From: an uncultured Succinivibrio sp.
Lineage (GTDB): Bacteria > Pseudomonadota > Gammaproteobacteria > Enterobacterales > Succinivibrionaceae
Direction: 5' to 3'
Length of the DNA stretch: 64,000 nucleotides
Assembly (NCBI GenBank): GCA_934218695.1
Contig: CAKQDA010000001.1
Location: 124,001 to 188,000 of the forward strand
Of the stretch, positions 55,240 through 64,000 are shown one piece after another. How positions within the stretch are numbered: position 1 is the first letter of the stretch; each line of letters begins with the position of its first letter. The notes under the pieces were generated by a model. That model had not been told where the DNA came from. It saw only the letters and a list, made by a program, of their open reading frames with translations, and searched no databases. Made by a program: the position numbers and the translations under genes.

Positions 55240-55265
55240 AAAAATGGCTCTTGTGAGCCATTTTT
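55240..55265 (-). terminator. Terminator of metK, possibly bidirectional
   Basis: AAAAATGGCTC / GAGCCATTTTT, an 11-bp perfect stem with a four-base loop, A-rich on one side and T-rich on the other. It lies 20 bases after the metK stop on the minus strand and also faces the DUF5718 gene. Confidence 0.85.
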
Positions 55266-55284
55266 GAGAACTTTACAGCAACTT

Positions 55285-56433
55285 TTACTTTACAGCCTGT
55301 AACAGATCATCAACCCTGTCAGTCTGCTCCCAGCTGAAACTTGGACGACCAAAGTGACCATAGGTTGCAGTTTTCAGGTAGATAGGTCTTAGCAGATTCA
55401 GCTGTTTGATTAAACCGTAAGGTCTGAGATCAAAAACTTTTGGAATTGCTCTTGCAATCTTTTCATCTTCAATCTTACCTGTTCCAAAGGTATTAACAGA
55501 CACAGAAACAGGCTGGGCAACACCAATAGCATATGAAACCTGTACTTCAGCTTTCTTTGCAAGACCTGCGGCAACAATGTTCTTTGCCACATAACGTGCT
55601 GCATATGCAGCTGATCTGTCAACCTTTGAAGGATCTTTGCCTGAGAAAGCTCCACCACCGTGACGTGCAGCGCCACCGTAGGTATCAACGATGATCTTTC
55701 TTCCGGTTACACCGGCATCGCCAACAGGACCGCCGATAACGAAACGTCCTGTAGGATTTATAAAGATCTTTGTGTCTTTGCGTAGCAGATTTTCAGGAAT
55801 AACCTTTTTAATGATTTCCTCGTACACAGCTTCGTGAACTGTTTCCTGAGTTACATCAGGATCATGCTGTGTGGATAAAACTATAGTATCCACATGATCT
55901 ACAGAACCGTCATCATTGTAAGCGATTGTAACCTGACTTTTGGCATCAGGGCGCAACCATGAAATCGATCCGTTGCGACGCAGGGTAGCCTGTTTTTTAA
56001 CTAGTTCGTGCGCGTAGGTGATTGCTGCCGGCATTAAGTGTTCAGTTTCATTTGTGGCAAAACCGAACATCAGTCCCTGATCACCTGCACCCTGATCTTC
56101 AGGAAGAGCGCGAGAAACACCCTGATTGATATCAGGTGACTGTTTACCCAAACCGTTCAGGAATGCACAGTAGTGACCGTCAAATCCAACATCTGAATTG
56201 TCATAACCAATATCACAGACAGTTTTACGAGCAATAGCTTCAAAGTCTACATTCGCAGAAGTTGTAACTTCACCTGCAACTAAAATTAAACCGGTTTTTA
56301 CTAAAGTTTCGCAGGCTACGTGAGCATCTTTATCCTGAGTTAGGATCGCGTCTAGGATAGCATCTGAAACCTGATCACAGATTTTGTCTGGATGTCCTTC
56401 TGAAACGGACTCTGAGGTAAATAATCTTGACAT
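55285..56433 (-). CDS. metK: S-adenosylmethionine synthase
   Basis: A 382-residue enzyme making SAM from methionine and [24 protein letters not shown] holds the N-terminal histidine and metal-binding aspartate. [16 protein letters not shown] is the first signature and [23 protein letters not shown] the second, containing the phosphate-binding lysines. The length is normal. The upstream 392-base gap is very AT-rich. One AGACGTCA octamer at 56720-56727 resembles a met box, but no tandem copy was seen. Confidence 0.97.
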   Translation of the reverse strand: MSRLFTSESVSEGHPDKICDQVSDAILDAILTQDKDAHVACETLVKTGLILVAGEVTTSANVDFEAIARKTVCDIGYDNSDVGFDGHYCAFLNGLGKQSPDINQGVSRALPEDQGAGDQGLMFGFATNETEHLMPAAITYAHELVKKQATLRRNGSISWLRPDAKSQVTIAYNDDGSVDHVDTIVLSTQHDPDVTQETVHEAVYEEIIKKVIPENLLRKDTKIFINPTGRFVIGGPVGDAGVTGRKIIVDTYGGAARHGGGAFSGKDPSKVDRSAAYAARYVAKNIVAAGLAKKAEVQVSYAIGVAQPVSVSVNTFGTGKIEDEKIARAIPKVFDLRPYGLIKQLNLLRPIYLKTATYGHFGRPSFSWEQTDRVDDLLQAVK

Positions 56434-56825
56434 AAAGTCTGTCCTCTAAAATAAAAATTACTAAGCTGATTATATACTTTAAAAAATAAATTAAAACTTA
56501 ATAAAAATTAAAATCAAAAAATTTTAGATAACATTATGAAAAATAAGAAAATAAAAATGAATAAGTAAGGGATTAATTACGATTAACAAAATGGGATTAA
56601 TATTCAAAAAACTCACCTTACGAAAATCTATGCAAAATTATTTAGTAAAAATAAGTTCGCTCTGTAAAAAAGAAAAATAAAACTGATATAAAACAAATAA
56701 ATATTAGAAAAATCTAGAAAGACGTCACAGAATTAAAATATTGTAAACGTTTGCGGAGTGGTTTTGATCTACAATTAAAAACATAAAAGTTTCACGTAAT
56801 AGATTAAATCAGCAAAGGAGATACC
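56434..56825. other. Divergent intergenic region metK / talC
   Basis: 392 bases, strongly AT-rich with many A-tracts, between divergent genes. It should hold the metK promoter and the talC promoter. A LacI-family-like palindrome lies at 56743-56756 and a candidate talC -10 box (TACAAT) at 56770-56775. No gene was recognised. Confidence 0.55.
56743..56756. promoter_or_regulatory. LacI/PurR/Cra-like operator upstream of talC
   Basis: GTAAACGTTTGCGG contains the 8-base palindrome AAACGTTT with a GCG arm, as in PurR (ACGCAAACGTTTGCGT) and related LacI-family sites. It lies where the -35 region of talC would be. The left arm is imperfect, so it is a candidate only. Confidence 0.4.
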
Positions 56826-57476
56826 ATGCGCTTTTTTATTGACACAGCAAATGTAGAAGACATTCGCAAGGCTAATGACTTAGGTGTAATTTGTGGTGTA
56901 ACCACCAATCCATCTTTAATTGCTAAGGAAGGCCTGGATTTCAAAGAGGTTATCAAGGAAATTACTTCAATAGTTGATGGTCCTATTTCAGGTGAAGTAA
57001 AGCCTACAACTCTTGACTTTGAAGGTATGATGAAAGAGGCTCGTGAGATTGCTGCAATCCATCCAAATATGGTTGTTAAGATCCCAATGACTGCAGAAGG
57101 CTTAAAGGCATGCCATCAGTGTAAGAAAGAAGGTATTAAGACAAACATTACCTTAATTTTCTCTGCAAACCAGGCTCTTCTGGCAGCACGTGCCGGTGCT
57201 ACTTATGTTTCACCATTCATTGGTCGTCTGGATGATATTTCAGAGGACGGTCTTGATTTGATCCGTACAATTTCAGATATGTTCTCAATCAACAATATTG
57301 ATGCTCAGATCATTTGTGCTTCCGTACGTAATCCAATCCATGTATTACAGTGTGCTCTTGCCGGTGCTGATATTGCAACTGTTCCTTACAAGGTAATTGA
57401 GACTATGATCCATCACCCATTAACAGATCAGGGTATTGCAAAATTCCAGGCTGACTACAAGAAAGTGTTCGGTTAA
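56826..57476 (+). CDS. talC: Transaldolase / fructose-6-phosphate aldolase-like (short type)
   Basis: A 216-residue TIM-barrel aldolase of the TalC/FSA family, using a Schiff-base lysine in [10 protein letters not shown] (near residue 84). [13 protein letters not shown] opens it, [14 protein letters not shown] holds the family aspartate/asparagine pattern, and [29 protein letters not shown] follows. Because transketolase is two genes downstream and no long transaldolase is seen here, a pentose-phosphate transaldolase role is likely; true fructose-6-phosphate aldolase activity cannot be excluded. Confidence 0.9.
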   Translation: MRFFIDTANVEDIRKANDLGVICGVTTNPSLIAKEGLDFKEVIKEITSIVDGPISGEVKPTTLDFEGMMKEAREIAAIHPNMVVKIPMTAEGLKACHQCKKEGIKTNITLIFSANQALLAARAGATYVSPFIGRLDDISEDGLDLIRTISDMFSINNIDAQIICASVRNPIHVLQCALAGADIATVPYKVIETMIHHPLTDQGIAKFQADYKKVFG

Positions 57477-57486
57477 TTAAACAAAG

Positions 57487-57512
57487 TGTCGGCCGTAAGG
57501 TCGACATTTTTT
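57487..57512 (+). terminator. Rho-independent terminator after talC
   Basis: TGTCGGCC / GGTCGACA (8 bp with one G-U pair) around a GTAA tetraloop, followed by six Ts. It begins 10 bases after the stop. Confidence 0.88.
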
Positions 57513-57586
57513 GTTGCCTTTTTATTGTCATAAGTCAGCTAGTTGGGTAAAATTAGGCTCACATCTAATAATTTAGGCTTTGATTA

Positions 57587-58816
57587 ATGAAGAAAAAATT
57601 TGCGGCTTTCTGTTTTGCTCTGCTGGCTTTTGTCATAGGAGTGTGGATATCCGGCGTTATGATTGTTTCTTCGTACTCTCAAGATGGTATTGAAGCTGCA
57701 CTGCGACGGTGTAACAAACTTCTGTACAGTAAATTCCAGTCTGGAGTTTTTCTCTACAAAATTTCCCTAAGATATATTCCAAAACACAAGGGTTTGCTTT
57801 CACAGCGAGGTTTTGTAGAGGTGAGCTTTGCCGGAACTGATAAGTCTTATGATGTTCCTGTAAAAATTGAGCATGGTTTTTTAACCATGGATGTGGAATT
57901 TGATTTCAACAGGGTTATTGAGCGTCTTCTGGTAAGGAAGATGATTCTGGATGAAAAAAGTTCAGCAAAAGGCAGAATGCATGTGCGTCTGTTACCTTTT
58001 GCAATTAATATTGAGGCTGATGTTAAGGGAAAATATACAAAATATGTCAGGGATATCGGTGTCATAAAGAATTTTCATGGCATGACTCCTGATCTTGATG
58101 TGCATTTTCTGTTCAGCCGTAATTTTATGAGACAGCTTCTGCTGGCTGTGGAATGTCGGAATCTGTTTATACCAGGACTCAGTGCTGACAAGATTTTCTT
58201 TTTGAGCTCCTATTCTGAAGGTGACAGATTTCAGATCCCCAAGAGCGCCAGGCTTTATGCAAGCGGGCTTGTAATTGATGATGAACTTTTAGGTCAGTTG
58301 AAGAGTTTTGATGTGGAATTTAAAGTTCCCAGAGTGCGTTCTACAGGTGACTTTGATATTGATGTTGTTTCAATAGCAGATACCCGTTCAGGCGTCGGCA
58401 TGATAAAGGGACAGATTAAGAATTTAAGTTCTTACCTTATGGCTAGGAAATTAAAATCTTGGACTGACGTTGTATTAAATCCGAATCTGTTAAACAGTTT
58501 TACCAATAATGAGTATTTAAAGGCTGTAATCAGTGAATCAACCTTTGATGCTCATCAGGATACCAGGCGTGGCAAGTTAATTTACAGAGCTTCAGCAAAA
58601 GGTGAGCTTCTGGTTCCAAAGTCTGAAGATGGTATATACAAGAATATGGCATCTGTTAAGGGTAAATTAGATGTCAGGTTTGACCATATGAATGATTTTG
58701 GTCGTGAGTTTGTTAAAAAAACAGGTGGCAGAATGTTAGGGGAGAGTAAGGATTCTCTTGTAACAGAAATTACCATCGACAAGGGCAAACTTATTTTTAG
58801 TGGACAAGTTTTTTGA
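57587..58816 (+). CDS. DUF945-like (YdgA family) exported protein
   Basis: A 409-residue protein with an N-terminal signal anchor (about 5-28) and otherwise soluble, beta-rich sequence. I recognise it weakly as DUF945/YdgA-like from the layout: an N-terminal anchor, a region before a repeated YDVPVKIEHGFL-type strand, and a C-terminal domain with KLDVRFDHMNDFG. Function is unknown. It lies 23 bases before tkt and behind the talC terminator, so it may share a transcript with tkt. There are no catalytic motifs. Confidence 0.55.
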   Translation: MKKKFAAFCFALLAFVIGVWISGVMIVSSYSQDGIEAALRRCNKLLYSKFQSGVFLYKISLRYIPKHKGLLSQRGFVEVSFAGTDKSYDVPVKIEHGFLTMDVEFDFNRVIERLLVRKMILDEKSSAKGRMHVRLLPFAINIEADVKGKYTKYVRDIGVIKNFHGMTPDLDVHFLFSRNFMRQLLLAVECRNLFIPGLSADKIFFLSSYSEGDRFQIPKSARLYASGLVIDDELLGQLKSFDVEFKVPRVRSTGDFDIDVVSIADTRSGVGMIKGQIKNLSSYLMARKLKSWTDVVLNPNLLNSFTNNEYLKAVISESTFDAHQDTRRGKLIYRASAKGELLVPKSEDGIYKNMASVKGKLDVRFDHMNDFGREFVKKTGGRMLGESKDSLVTEITIDKGKLIFSGQVF

Positions 58817-58839
58817 TTTCTTATTTCTGAGGAGTTTTT

Positions 58840-60840
58840 ATGGCAAATTACAGAGAGTTGGCTAATGCTCTGCGTGCATTAAGCATGGACGGTGTTCAGA
58901 AGGCTAAGTCAGGTCACCCTGGCGCACCTATGGGTATGGCTGATATGGCTGAAGCATTATGGAGAGGTTTCCTTCACCACAATCCAAAGAATCCTAACTG
59001 GGCAAACCGCGATCGTTTTGTGTTATCAAACGGTCATGCTTCAATGCTTATCTATTCTCTGCTGCACTTATCAGGCTATGATTTATCAATTGACGATTTA
59101 AAGAACTTCCGTCAACTAGGTTCAAAGACCCCTGGTCACCCAGAGCATGGTGAGGTTCCTGGTGTTGAAACTACTACAGGTCCTCTGGGCATGGGTCTTG
59201 CCAACGCTGTTGGTATGGCAATGGCCGAGCGTATGCTGGCAGGCGAGTTCAACCGCGACGGTTTTGATATCGTAGATCACTACACCTACGTATTCATGGG
59301 TGACGGCTGCTTAATGGAAGGTATCTCTCATGAGGCATGCTCACTTGCAGGTACCTTAGGTTTAGGCAAACTTATTGCATTGTATGATTCAAACGGTATT
59401 TCAATTGACGGTTCTGTAAAGGGCTGGTTTGCTGATGATACCAAGAAGCGTTTTGAAGGCTACGGCTGGCAGGTAATTGAAGTTAAGAACGGTAACGATG
59501 GTGAACAGGTTCGTGCTGCAATTGAACTTGCCAAGGCTGACACCGATCGTCCTTCAATCATCATCTGTCCTACAACAATCGGTTTTGGTTCTCCAAAGAA
59601 AGCTGGTACTGCTGCTTCTCACGGTGCTCCTTTAGGTGATGATGAAATTGCCGCTACCAAGGCTGCATTAGGCTGGAAGTATGGTCCTTTTGAAGTTCCT
59701 TCCGAGATCTACAAGGAGTGGGATGCTACAGAAAAGGGTGCCAAGTTAGAAGGTGACTGGAACTCATTATTTGCTAAATACAAGGCTCAGTATCCAGAGC
59801 TTGCTTCAGAGTTTGAGCGTCGTATTTCAGGCAAGTTACCTGTTGACTTCAAGGCTAAGGCAAAAGCCTGGGTTGATTCATTACAGCATAATGAAGATCC
59901 TAAGGTTGCAACCCGTAAGGCTGGCCAGATTGCACTGGACTTCTTCGGTTCACTATTACCAGAGCTTGTAGGCGGTTCAGCTGATCTTGCTCCTTCTAAC
60001 CTGACCATGAACAAAGAGTCAAAGGAAATCTTACCAGGTCATTTAGACGGCAACTACATCCACTGGGGTGTTCGTGAGTTTGCCATGTGCGCTGCCATGA
60101 ACGGTATGGTTCTGCATGGCGGTTTCCGTCCATATGGCGGAACCTTCCTGATCTTCTCTGACTACGCAAAGAATGCTCTGCGTATGGCTGCCTTAATGAA
60201 GATCCCTACATTATTCGTATTCACCCACGATTCAATCGGTGTTGGTGAGGATGGTCCTACCCACGAGCCTATCGAGCAGATCGCATCATTACGAGTTCTG
60301 CCTAACTTCGATGAGTGGCGTCCATGTGACATGGTTGAGTCAGGTGCTGCCTGGGCAAATATGATTGAGCGTCAGGATGGTCCTAGTGCAATCATTCTGT
60401 CACGTCAGACTCTAGAACAGATGCCTCGTACTCAGGAGCAGGTTGACAATATCGCCAAGGGCGGTTACGTATTAAAGGACTGTGAAGGCACTCCAGACGT
60501 AATCTTAATGGCAACCGGTTCAGAAGTTGCTTTAGCATTCCATGCAGCTGAAGAACTTGCAAAGGAAGGCAAGAAGGCACGTGTTGTTTCAATGCCTAGC
60601 ACCGACGTATTTGACCGTCAGTCTGAAGAGTACAAAGAGTCTGTTCTTCCAAAGGCAGTTCGTGCTCGTGTTGCTGTTGAAGCTGCTATGTCAACAACCT
60701 GGTTCAAGTATGTTGGTTTAGATGGTACAACAGTATGTCTTGATCATTACGGTGCGTCAGCTCCAGCAGGTCAGCTGTTCAAGAAGTATGGCTTCACAGT
60801 TGAGAATGTTGTAGCAGCAGCTAAAAAAGTTATCAAGTAA
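58840..60840 (+). CDS. tkt: Transketolase
   Basis: A 666-residue thiamine-diphosphate enzyme moving two-carbon units in the pentose phosphate pathway. The N-terminus has [29 protein letters not shown]. The ThDP motif is [14 protein letters not shown] with the metal-binding run to SNGISIDG. The central [22 protein letters not shown] and [15 protein letters not shown] blocks are intact, as is the C-terminal domain. A GAGGAG site precedes the ATG. Confidence 0.97.
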   Translation: MANYRELANALRALSMDGVQKAKSGHPGAPMGMADMAEALWRGFLHHNPKNPNWANRDRFVLSNGHASMLIYSLLHLSGYDLSIDDLKNFRQLGSKTPGHPEHGEVPGVETTTGPLGMGLANAVGMAMAERMLAGEFNRDGFDIVDHYTYVFMGDGCLMEGISHEACSLAGTLGLGKLIALYDSNGISIDGSVKGWFADDTKKRFEGYGWQVIEVKNGNDGEQVRAAIELAKADTDRPSIIICPTTIGFGSPKKAGTAASHGAPLGDDEIAATKAALGWKYGPFEVPSEIYKEWDATEKGAKLEGDWNSLFAKYKAQYPELASEFERRISGKLPVDFKAKAKAWVDSLQHNEDPKVATRKAGQIALDFFGSLLPELVGGSADLAPSNLTMNKESKEILPGHLDGNYIHWGVREFAMCAAMNGMVLHGGFRPYGGTFLIFSDYAKNALRMAALMKIPTLFVFTHDSIGVGEDGPTHEPIEQIASLRVLPNFDEWRPCDMVESGAAWANMIERQDGPSAIILSRQTLEQMPRTQEQVDNIAKGGYVLKDCEGTPDVILMATGSEVALAFHAAEELAKEGKKARVVSMPSTDVFDRQSEEYKESVLPKAVRARVAVEAAMSTTWFKYVGLDGTTVCLDHYGASAPAGQLFKKYGFTVENVVAAAKKVIK

Positions 60841-60867
60841 TAACTTAATAGAAAACTTTTAATAAGA

Positions 60868-60895
60868 GGCAGGATCGAAAGGTTCTGCCTTTTTT
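60868..60895 (+). terminator. Rho-independent terminator after tkt
   Basis: GGCAGGA / TTCTGCC stem (with one G-U pair) around a purine-rich loop, followed by TTTTTTATT. It begins 27 bases after the stop. Confidence 0.85.
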
Positions 60896-61804
60896 ATTGC
60901 AGATCATCTAATACAGTGAAGTAATTCACAATTCAATATGGGAACGTAATTTAAATTTTGCAAATTGCGATATGTAGAAATATGACTTTTATAAAGTTGT
61001 AAAACAAATAGATAAAAATCGATTATAAATTCTTATAAAAATACTTATCTTATTCATTTAGATTGTTTAAATGAAAATCACCTTGTATTTGTGTTGATTA
61101 AAGCAATTAGCACACAAATCATATGAATACCGTTTTGAATGTTAACCGATTATTTTGTTGTCAGTCTGTTTGGCGCCAGTTCTGGCTTTTACAGTAGTAA
61201 ATTTTAACGCACATCGAAACACGATAAAAAAATCTCTTTTAGAAGTATGAACCAATGAATGAAGTTTACAAAGTCATCTGATACAGTACTTTGCAGTGTT
61301 ACACAGTGGTTAGCGAACTTGCAAATCCCGCACTAAGAGTTCTTCTGCTAAAAGGGGTGTAGGAGCAGAAGTTTTAGCATTACATCTAATGCTGGTGCAG
61401 AAGATACACCGATTATTTTTGTTGTAGCTAACAGATTTTTCAAAAGCAGGGGCCTTTTGTATTTTTAGGTCTTGAAATCTACCACAAGTCCTTGTGAGGA
61501 AAAATTTTGCAGATCTCAGGAGAATAATCACTGACCTTTTTCTTTCTATAAGAATCATAAAAACAAGATCAGCCAGTTCTATTGGTTCATACTGTTCTAC
61601 CTGTTTATATGGCAAAGTGGCTGTTGTATTTGTAGTCACTGTTAATTGGAGTGACCGAATTTAGGTAATACCTAAATTTAAGCTGATAAGGTATAAAATT
61701 TTGCAATGATCTTCTTTACTGTTAACTGAAGGTACAGACAAAAAATAGCTTACGAACACTTGTTGAAAATATGTTTCAAAATTACCAAAAATTGATGGTT
61801 AAAA
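60896..61804. other. Gene-poor gap between tkt and pgk
   Basis: About 900 AT-rich bases where many gammaproteobacteria carry epd between transketolase and pgk. No epd or gapdh motif was found. The only long open frame (61310-61639, minus) is listed separately and looks marginal. No RNA gene, insertion sequence or array was recognised. Confidence 0.5.
61310..61639 (-). CDS. Hypothetical short open frame, doubtful
   Basis: A 109-codon frame beginning ATG, with an Arg/Lys-rich middle and two paired cysteines (RCIFCTSIRC). It matches nothing I recognise, has no clear ribosome site and no operon partner. It may be a chance frame, or a relic of a lost gene in the tkt-pgk gap. Confidence 0.2.
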   Translation of the reverse strand: MTTNTTATLPYKQVEQYEPIELADLVFMILIERKRSVIILLRSAKFFLTRTCGRFQDLKIQKAPAFEKSVSYNKNNRCIFCTSIRCNAKTSAPTPLLAEELLVRDLQVR

Positions 61805-61832
61805 TTGAAAAGTTGTAAACATGTGCTAAAAT
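61805..61832 (+). promoter_or_regulatory. Candidate sigma-70 promoter of pgk
   Basis: TTGAAA at 61805-61810 and TAAAAT at 61827-61832 are separated by 16 bases, 63 bases upstream of the pgk start. An AGAGGAA ribosome site follows before the ATG. Such AT-rich DNA gives many chance matches, so confidence is moderate. Confidence 0.45.
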
Positions 61833-61895
61833 TATGAGTTGTTAAAAGCTTAGTTTAAGTCTAACAAAGACGATTTTATAAGAGGAAAACGAACT

Positions 61896-63062
61896 ATGGC
61901 AATTTTAAAGATGGCCGACCTTGATTTAAAGGGCAAGCGTGTACTTATCCGTGCAGATCTTAACGTGCCTTTAAAGGATGGCAAGGTTGCATCAGACAAG
62001 CGTATTATGGCTACATTACCAACAATTAAGTTAGCTCTTGAGAAGGGCGCTAAGGTAATGGTAATTTCTCACTTAGGCCGTCCAGAGGAAGGCGTTTATG
62101 CTGAGGAGTTCTCATTAAAGCCTGTTGCAGATTACATTGCAACCAAGCTTAATGGTGTAAAAGTTCGTTTAGAGAAAGATTACTTAGACGGCGTTGAAGT
62201 TAACGAAGGTGAAGTAGTTGTTCTTGAGAACTGCCGTTTCAACAAGGGTGAGAAGAAGAACGCTGAAGACCTATCAAAGAAATACGCTGCATTATGCGAC
62301 GTATTCGTAATGGATGCTTTCGGTACTGCTCACCGTGCACAGGCTACAACTTACGGTGTAGCTCAGTTTGCTCCAGTAGCATGTGCAGGTCCTCTATTAG
62401 CTGCTGAGTTAGAAGCTTTAGGTAAGGCAATGGATAATCCTGCTCGTCCAATGGTTGCTATCGTTGGTGGTTCTAAGGTTTCAACCAAGTTACCTGTATT
62501 AAACAGCCTGTTAAAGGTTTGCGATCAGTTAATCGTTGGTGGTGGTATTGCTAACACCTTCATTGCAGCTGCAGGTCACAAAGTTGGTAAGTCTCTATGC
62601 GAGAACGATTTAATCGACACTGCCAAGGATTTAGCTTCTAAGACTCACATTCCTGAGTTCGTTGACGTAGTAGTTGGTAAAGAGTTCGATGAGAAGACTC
62701 CAGCTGTTACTAAGGACTTAAAGGATGTTGCTGATGACGATATGATCTTCGATTTAGGTCCTAAGTCAATGGCTAACATTAACGAAGTTATCAAGAATGC
62801 AAAGACCATTTTATGGAATGGCCCTGTTGGTGTGTTCGAGTTCGATCAGTTCGCTTCTGGTACCAAGTCAATGGCTGATGCTATTGCTAACTCAGATGCT
62901 TTCTCTGTTGCAGGTGGTGGTGATACCATCAACTCAATTCAGAAGTTTGGTGTAACTGACAAGATTTCTTACATCTCTACTGGTGGTGGTGCTTTCCTTG
63001 AGTTCGTTGAGGGTAAGAAGTTACCAGCAGTTGAGATCCTAGAGAAGAGAGCTGCTGAATAA
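61896..63062 (+). CDS. pgk: Phosphoglycerate kinase
   Basis: A 388-residue glycolytic kinase transferring phosphate from 1,3-bisphosphoglycerate to [22 protein letters not shown] opens the 3-phosphoglycerate site, then [21 protein letters not shown] and [12 protein letters not shown]. The nucleotide domain has [16 protein letters not shown] and [15 protein letters not shown], and [16 protein letters not shown] near the end. fba follows after a stem-loop. Confidence 0.98.
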   Translation: MAILKMADLDLKGKRVLIRADLNVPLKDGKVASDKRIMATLPTIKLALEKGAKVMVISHLGRPEEGVYAEEFSLKPVADYIATKLNGVKVRLEKDYLDGVEVNEGEVVVLENCRFNKGEKKNAEDLSKKYAALCDVFVMDAFGTAHRAQATTYGVAQFAPVACAGPLLAAELEALGKAMDNPARPMVAIVGGSKVSTKLPVLNSLLKVCDQLIVGGGIANTFIAAAGHKVGKSLCENDLIDTAKDLASKTHIPEFVDVVVGKEFDEKTPAVTKDLKDVADDDMIFDLGPKSMANINEVIKNAKTILWNGPVGVFEFDQFASGTKSMADAIANSDAFSVAGGGDTINSIQKFGVTDKISYISTGGGAFLEFVEGKKLPAVEILEKRAAE

Positions 63063-63070
63063 TAAGCTCT

Positions 63071-63103
63071 TAAATGCCAGCCTTATGTTGCTGGCATTTA
63101 AAT
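63071..63103 (+). terminator. Stem-loop after pgk, partial terminator
   Basis: TAAATGCCAGC (63071-63081) pairs perfectly with GCTGGCATTTA (63090-63100) over an 8-base loop. The T-run comes seven or more bases later (ATTTTTTT), so it may be a leaky terminator or an mRNA-stabilising stem between pgk and fba. Confidence 0.7.
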
Positions 63104-63148
63104 TTAGATTTTTTTAATTCATATTTTAATTTACAGGTAGATAATCTT

Positions 63149-64000
63149 ATGACTAAGATTCTTGATATTGTAAAGCCTGGTGCTGTTACCGGTGAGAATT
63201 TACAGAAGTTATTCGCTTTTGCTCGTGAGAATGGTTTCGCATTCCCTTCAGTAAACTGCGTTGGTACTGATTCAATCAATGCTGTTATTGAGGCAGGTGC
63301 CAAGGCTAAGTCACCAGTTATGGTACAGTTCTCTAACGGTGGTGCTTCATTCATCGCTGGCAAGGGTATCAAAGTTGACCGTCCACAGGGCGCTGCTATC
63401 TTAGGTGCTATTTCAGGAGCTTTACACGCACGTAACGTTGCTGAGTACTACGGTGTTCCTGTTGTTGTTCACACTGACCACTGCGCTAAGAAGTTACTTC
63501 CATGGATCGACGGTCTATTAGACGCTGGTGAGAAGTACTACGCAGAGCACGGTGAGCCATTATTCTCATCACACATGATCGACTTATCAGAAGAGTCATT
63601 AAAGGATAACGTTGCTCTTTGCTGCAAGTATTTAGAGCGTATGTCAAAGATCGGCATGACTCTTGAGTTAGAGTTAGGCTGCACCGGTGGTGAGGAAGAC
63701 GGCGTTGACAATTCAGATAAGGATGAGTCAGCATTATATACTCAGCCAGAAGACGTAGCATATGCATACGAGGAGTTATCAAAGATTTCTCCTAACTTCA
63801 CAATCGCTGCTTCATTCGGTAACGTACATGGTGTTTACAAGCCAGGTAACGTTAAGCTGAAGCCAACTATTCTGCGTGATTCACAGAAGTATGTTCACGA
63901 GAAGTTCAATACTCCTACCGACAAGCCAATCAACCTGGTATTCCACGGTGGTTCAGGTTCAACCGAGCAGGAGATCCGTGAGTCAGTATCATACGGTGTT
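63149..64000 (+). CDS. fba: Class II fructose-bisphosphate aldolase, 5' part
   Basis: A zinc-dependent aldolase of glycolysis, open from ATG at 63149 to the window edge (284 codons, about three-quarters of the usual 355-360). The N-terminus ILDIVKPGAVTGENLQKLFAFARENGFAFPSVN matches FbaA. VVVHTDHCAKKLLPW contains the catalytic aspartate and a zinc-binding histidine, and TLELELGCTGGEEDG the metal-binding glutamates. FGNVHGVYKPGNV and LVFHGGSGS hold further zinc ligands. The pgk-fba order is conserved in gammaproteobacteria. Confidence 0.97.
   Translation, partial: MTKILDIVKPGAVTGENLQKLFAFARENGFAFPSVNCVGTDSINAVIEAGAKAKSPVMVQFSNGGASFIAGKGIKVDRPQGAAILGAISGALHARNVAEYYGVPVVVHTDHCAKKLLPWIDGLLDAGEKYYAEHGEPLFSSHMIDLSEESLKDNVALCCKYLERMSKIGMTLELELGCTGGEEDGVDNSDKDESALYTQPEDVAYAYEELSKISPNFTIAASFGNVHGVYKPGNVKLKPTILRDSQKYVHEKFNTPTDKPINLVFHGGSGSTEQEIRESVSYGV

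Noticed and set aside
56720..56727. MetJ box AGACGTCA in the metK upstream region
   Set aside because: MetJ needs at least two adjacent 8-base boxes. The flanking octamers do not match, and the site is about 290 bases from the metK start.

Overview
The window is AT-rich and densely coded. Its gene content is that of a motile, polarly flagellated gammaproteobacterium: flhF-flhG-fliA-cheYZAB-motCD-parC-parP-cheW order, cheZ, a DUF2802 gene, YqcC, EndA, long-type QueF, PpnN and RsmE. Codon usage, the BioG and AAA/PD-(D/E)XK genes and the carbohydrate genes suggest a gut or rumen anaerobe, with Succinivibrionaceae (Aeromonadales) the best guess. No rRNA, tRNA, CRISPR array, prophage or intact insertion sequence was seen.

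Region 1 (1-5.8 kb): the 3' end of fabF, a lone TraF-like S26 peptidase, an RpiR regulator divergent from a BASS-family transporter, a tonB-like gene broken by two in-frame stops, then a tightly packed dnaC-like / ruvX / yqcC cluster. Region 2 (5.8-23.6 kb): flhA to cheW, the late flagellar and chemotaxis module including the ParC/ParP polar-array system. A decayed AAA-ATPase gene and bioG separate cheW from its usual neighbour, a DUF2802 gene. Region 3 (23.6-36.5 kb): metabolism and repair, namely pncC, queD, queE, a GH36 alpha-galactosidase, a TerC/Alx membrane protein, an intact AAA-ATPase/PD-(D/E)XK gene, ogt, a membrane metallophosphoesterase, anmK, tyrS, rpiA and a second ATPase remnant.

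Region 4 (36.5-50 kb): fliEFGHIJ and fliKLMNOPQR, encoding the MS ring, switch, export ATPase and export gate. Each half is preceded by a sigma-54-like -24/-12 element. flhB, usually between fliR and flhA, is absent from the window. Region 5 (50-64 kb): ppnN, queF-rsmE-endA on the minus strand, a DUF5718 gene, metK, then a central-carbon block (short transaldolase, a DUF945-like exported protein, transketolase, pgk, and fba running off the end).

The genes form three coherent systems: polar flagellum with chemotaxis; queuosine precursor synthesis (queD, queE, queF); and non-oxidative pentose phosphate/glycolysis (rpiA, talC, tkt, pgk, fba). The least ordinary features are the one intact and two decayed copies of the AAA-ATPase/PD-(D/E)XK family, a bioG whose C-terminus is read from one decayed copy, a DnaC-like ATPase lacking consensus catalytic residues, the tonB pseudogene, and an exceptionally regular GxxxG run in FliH.
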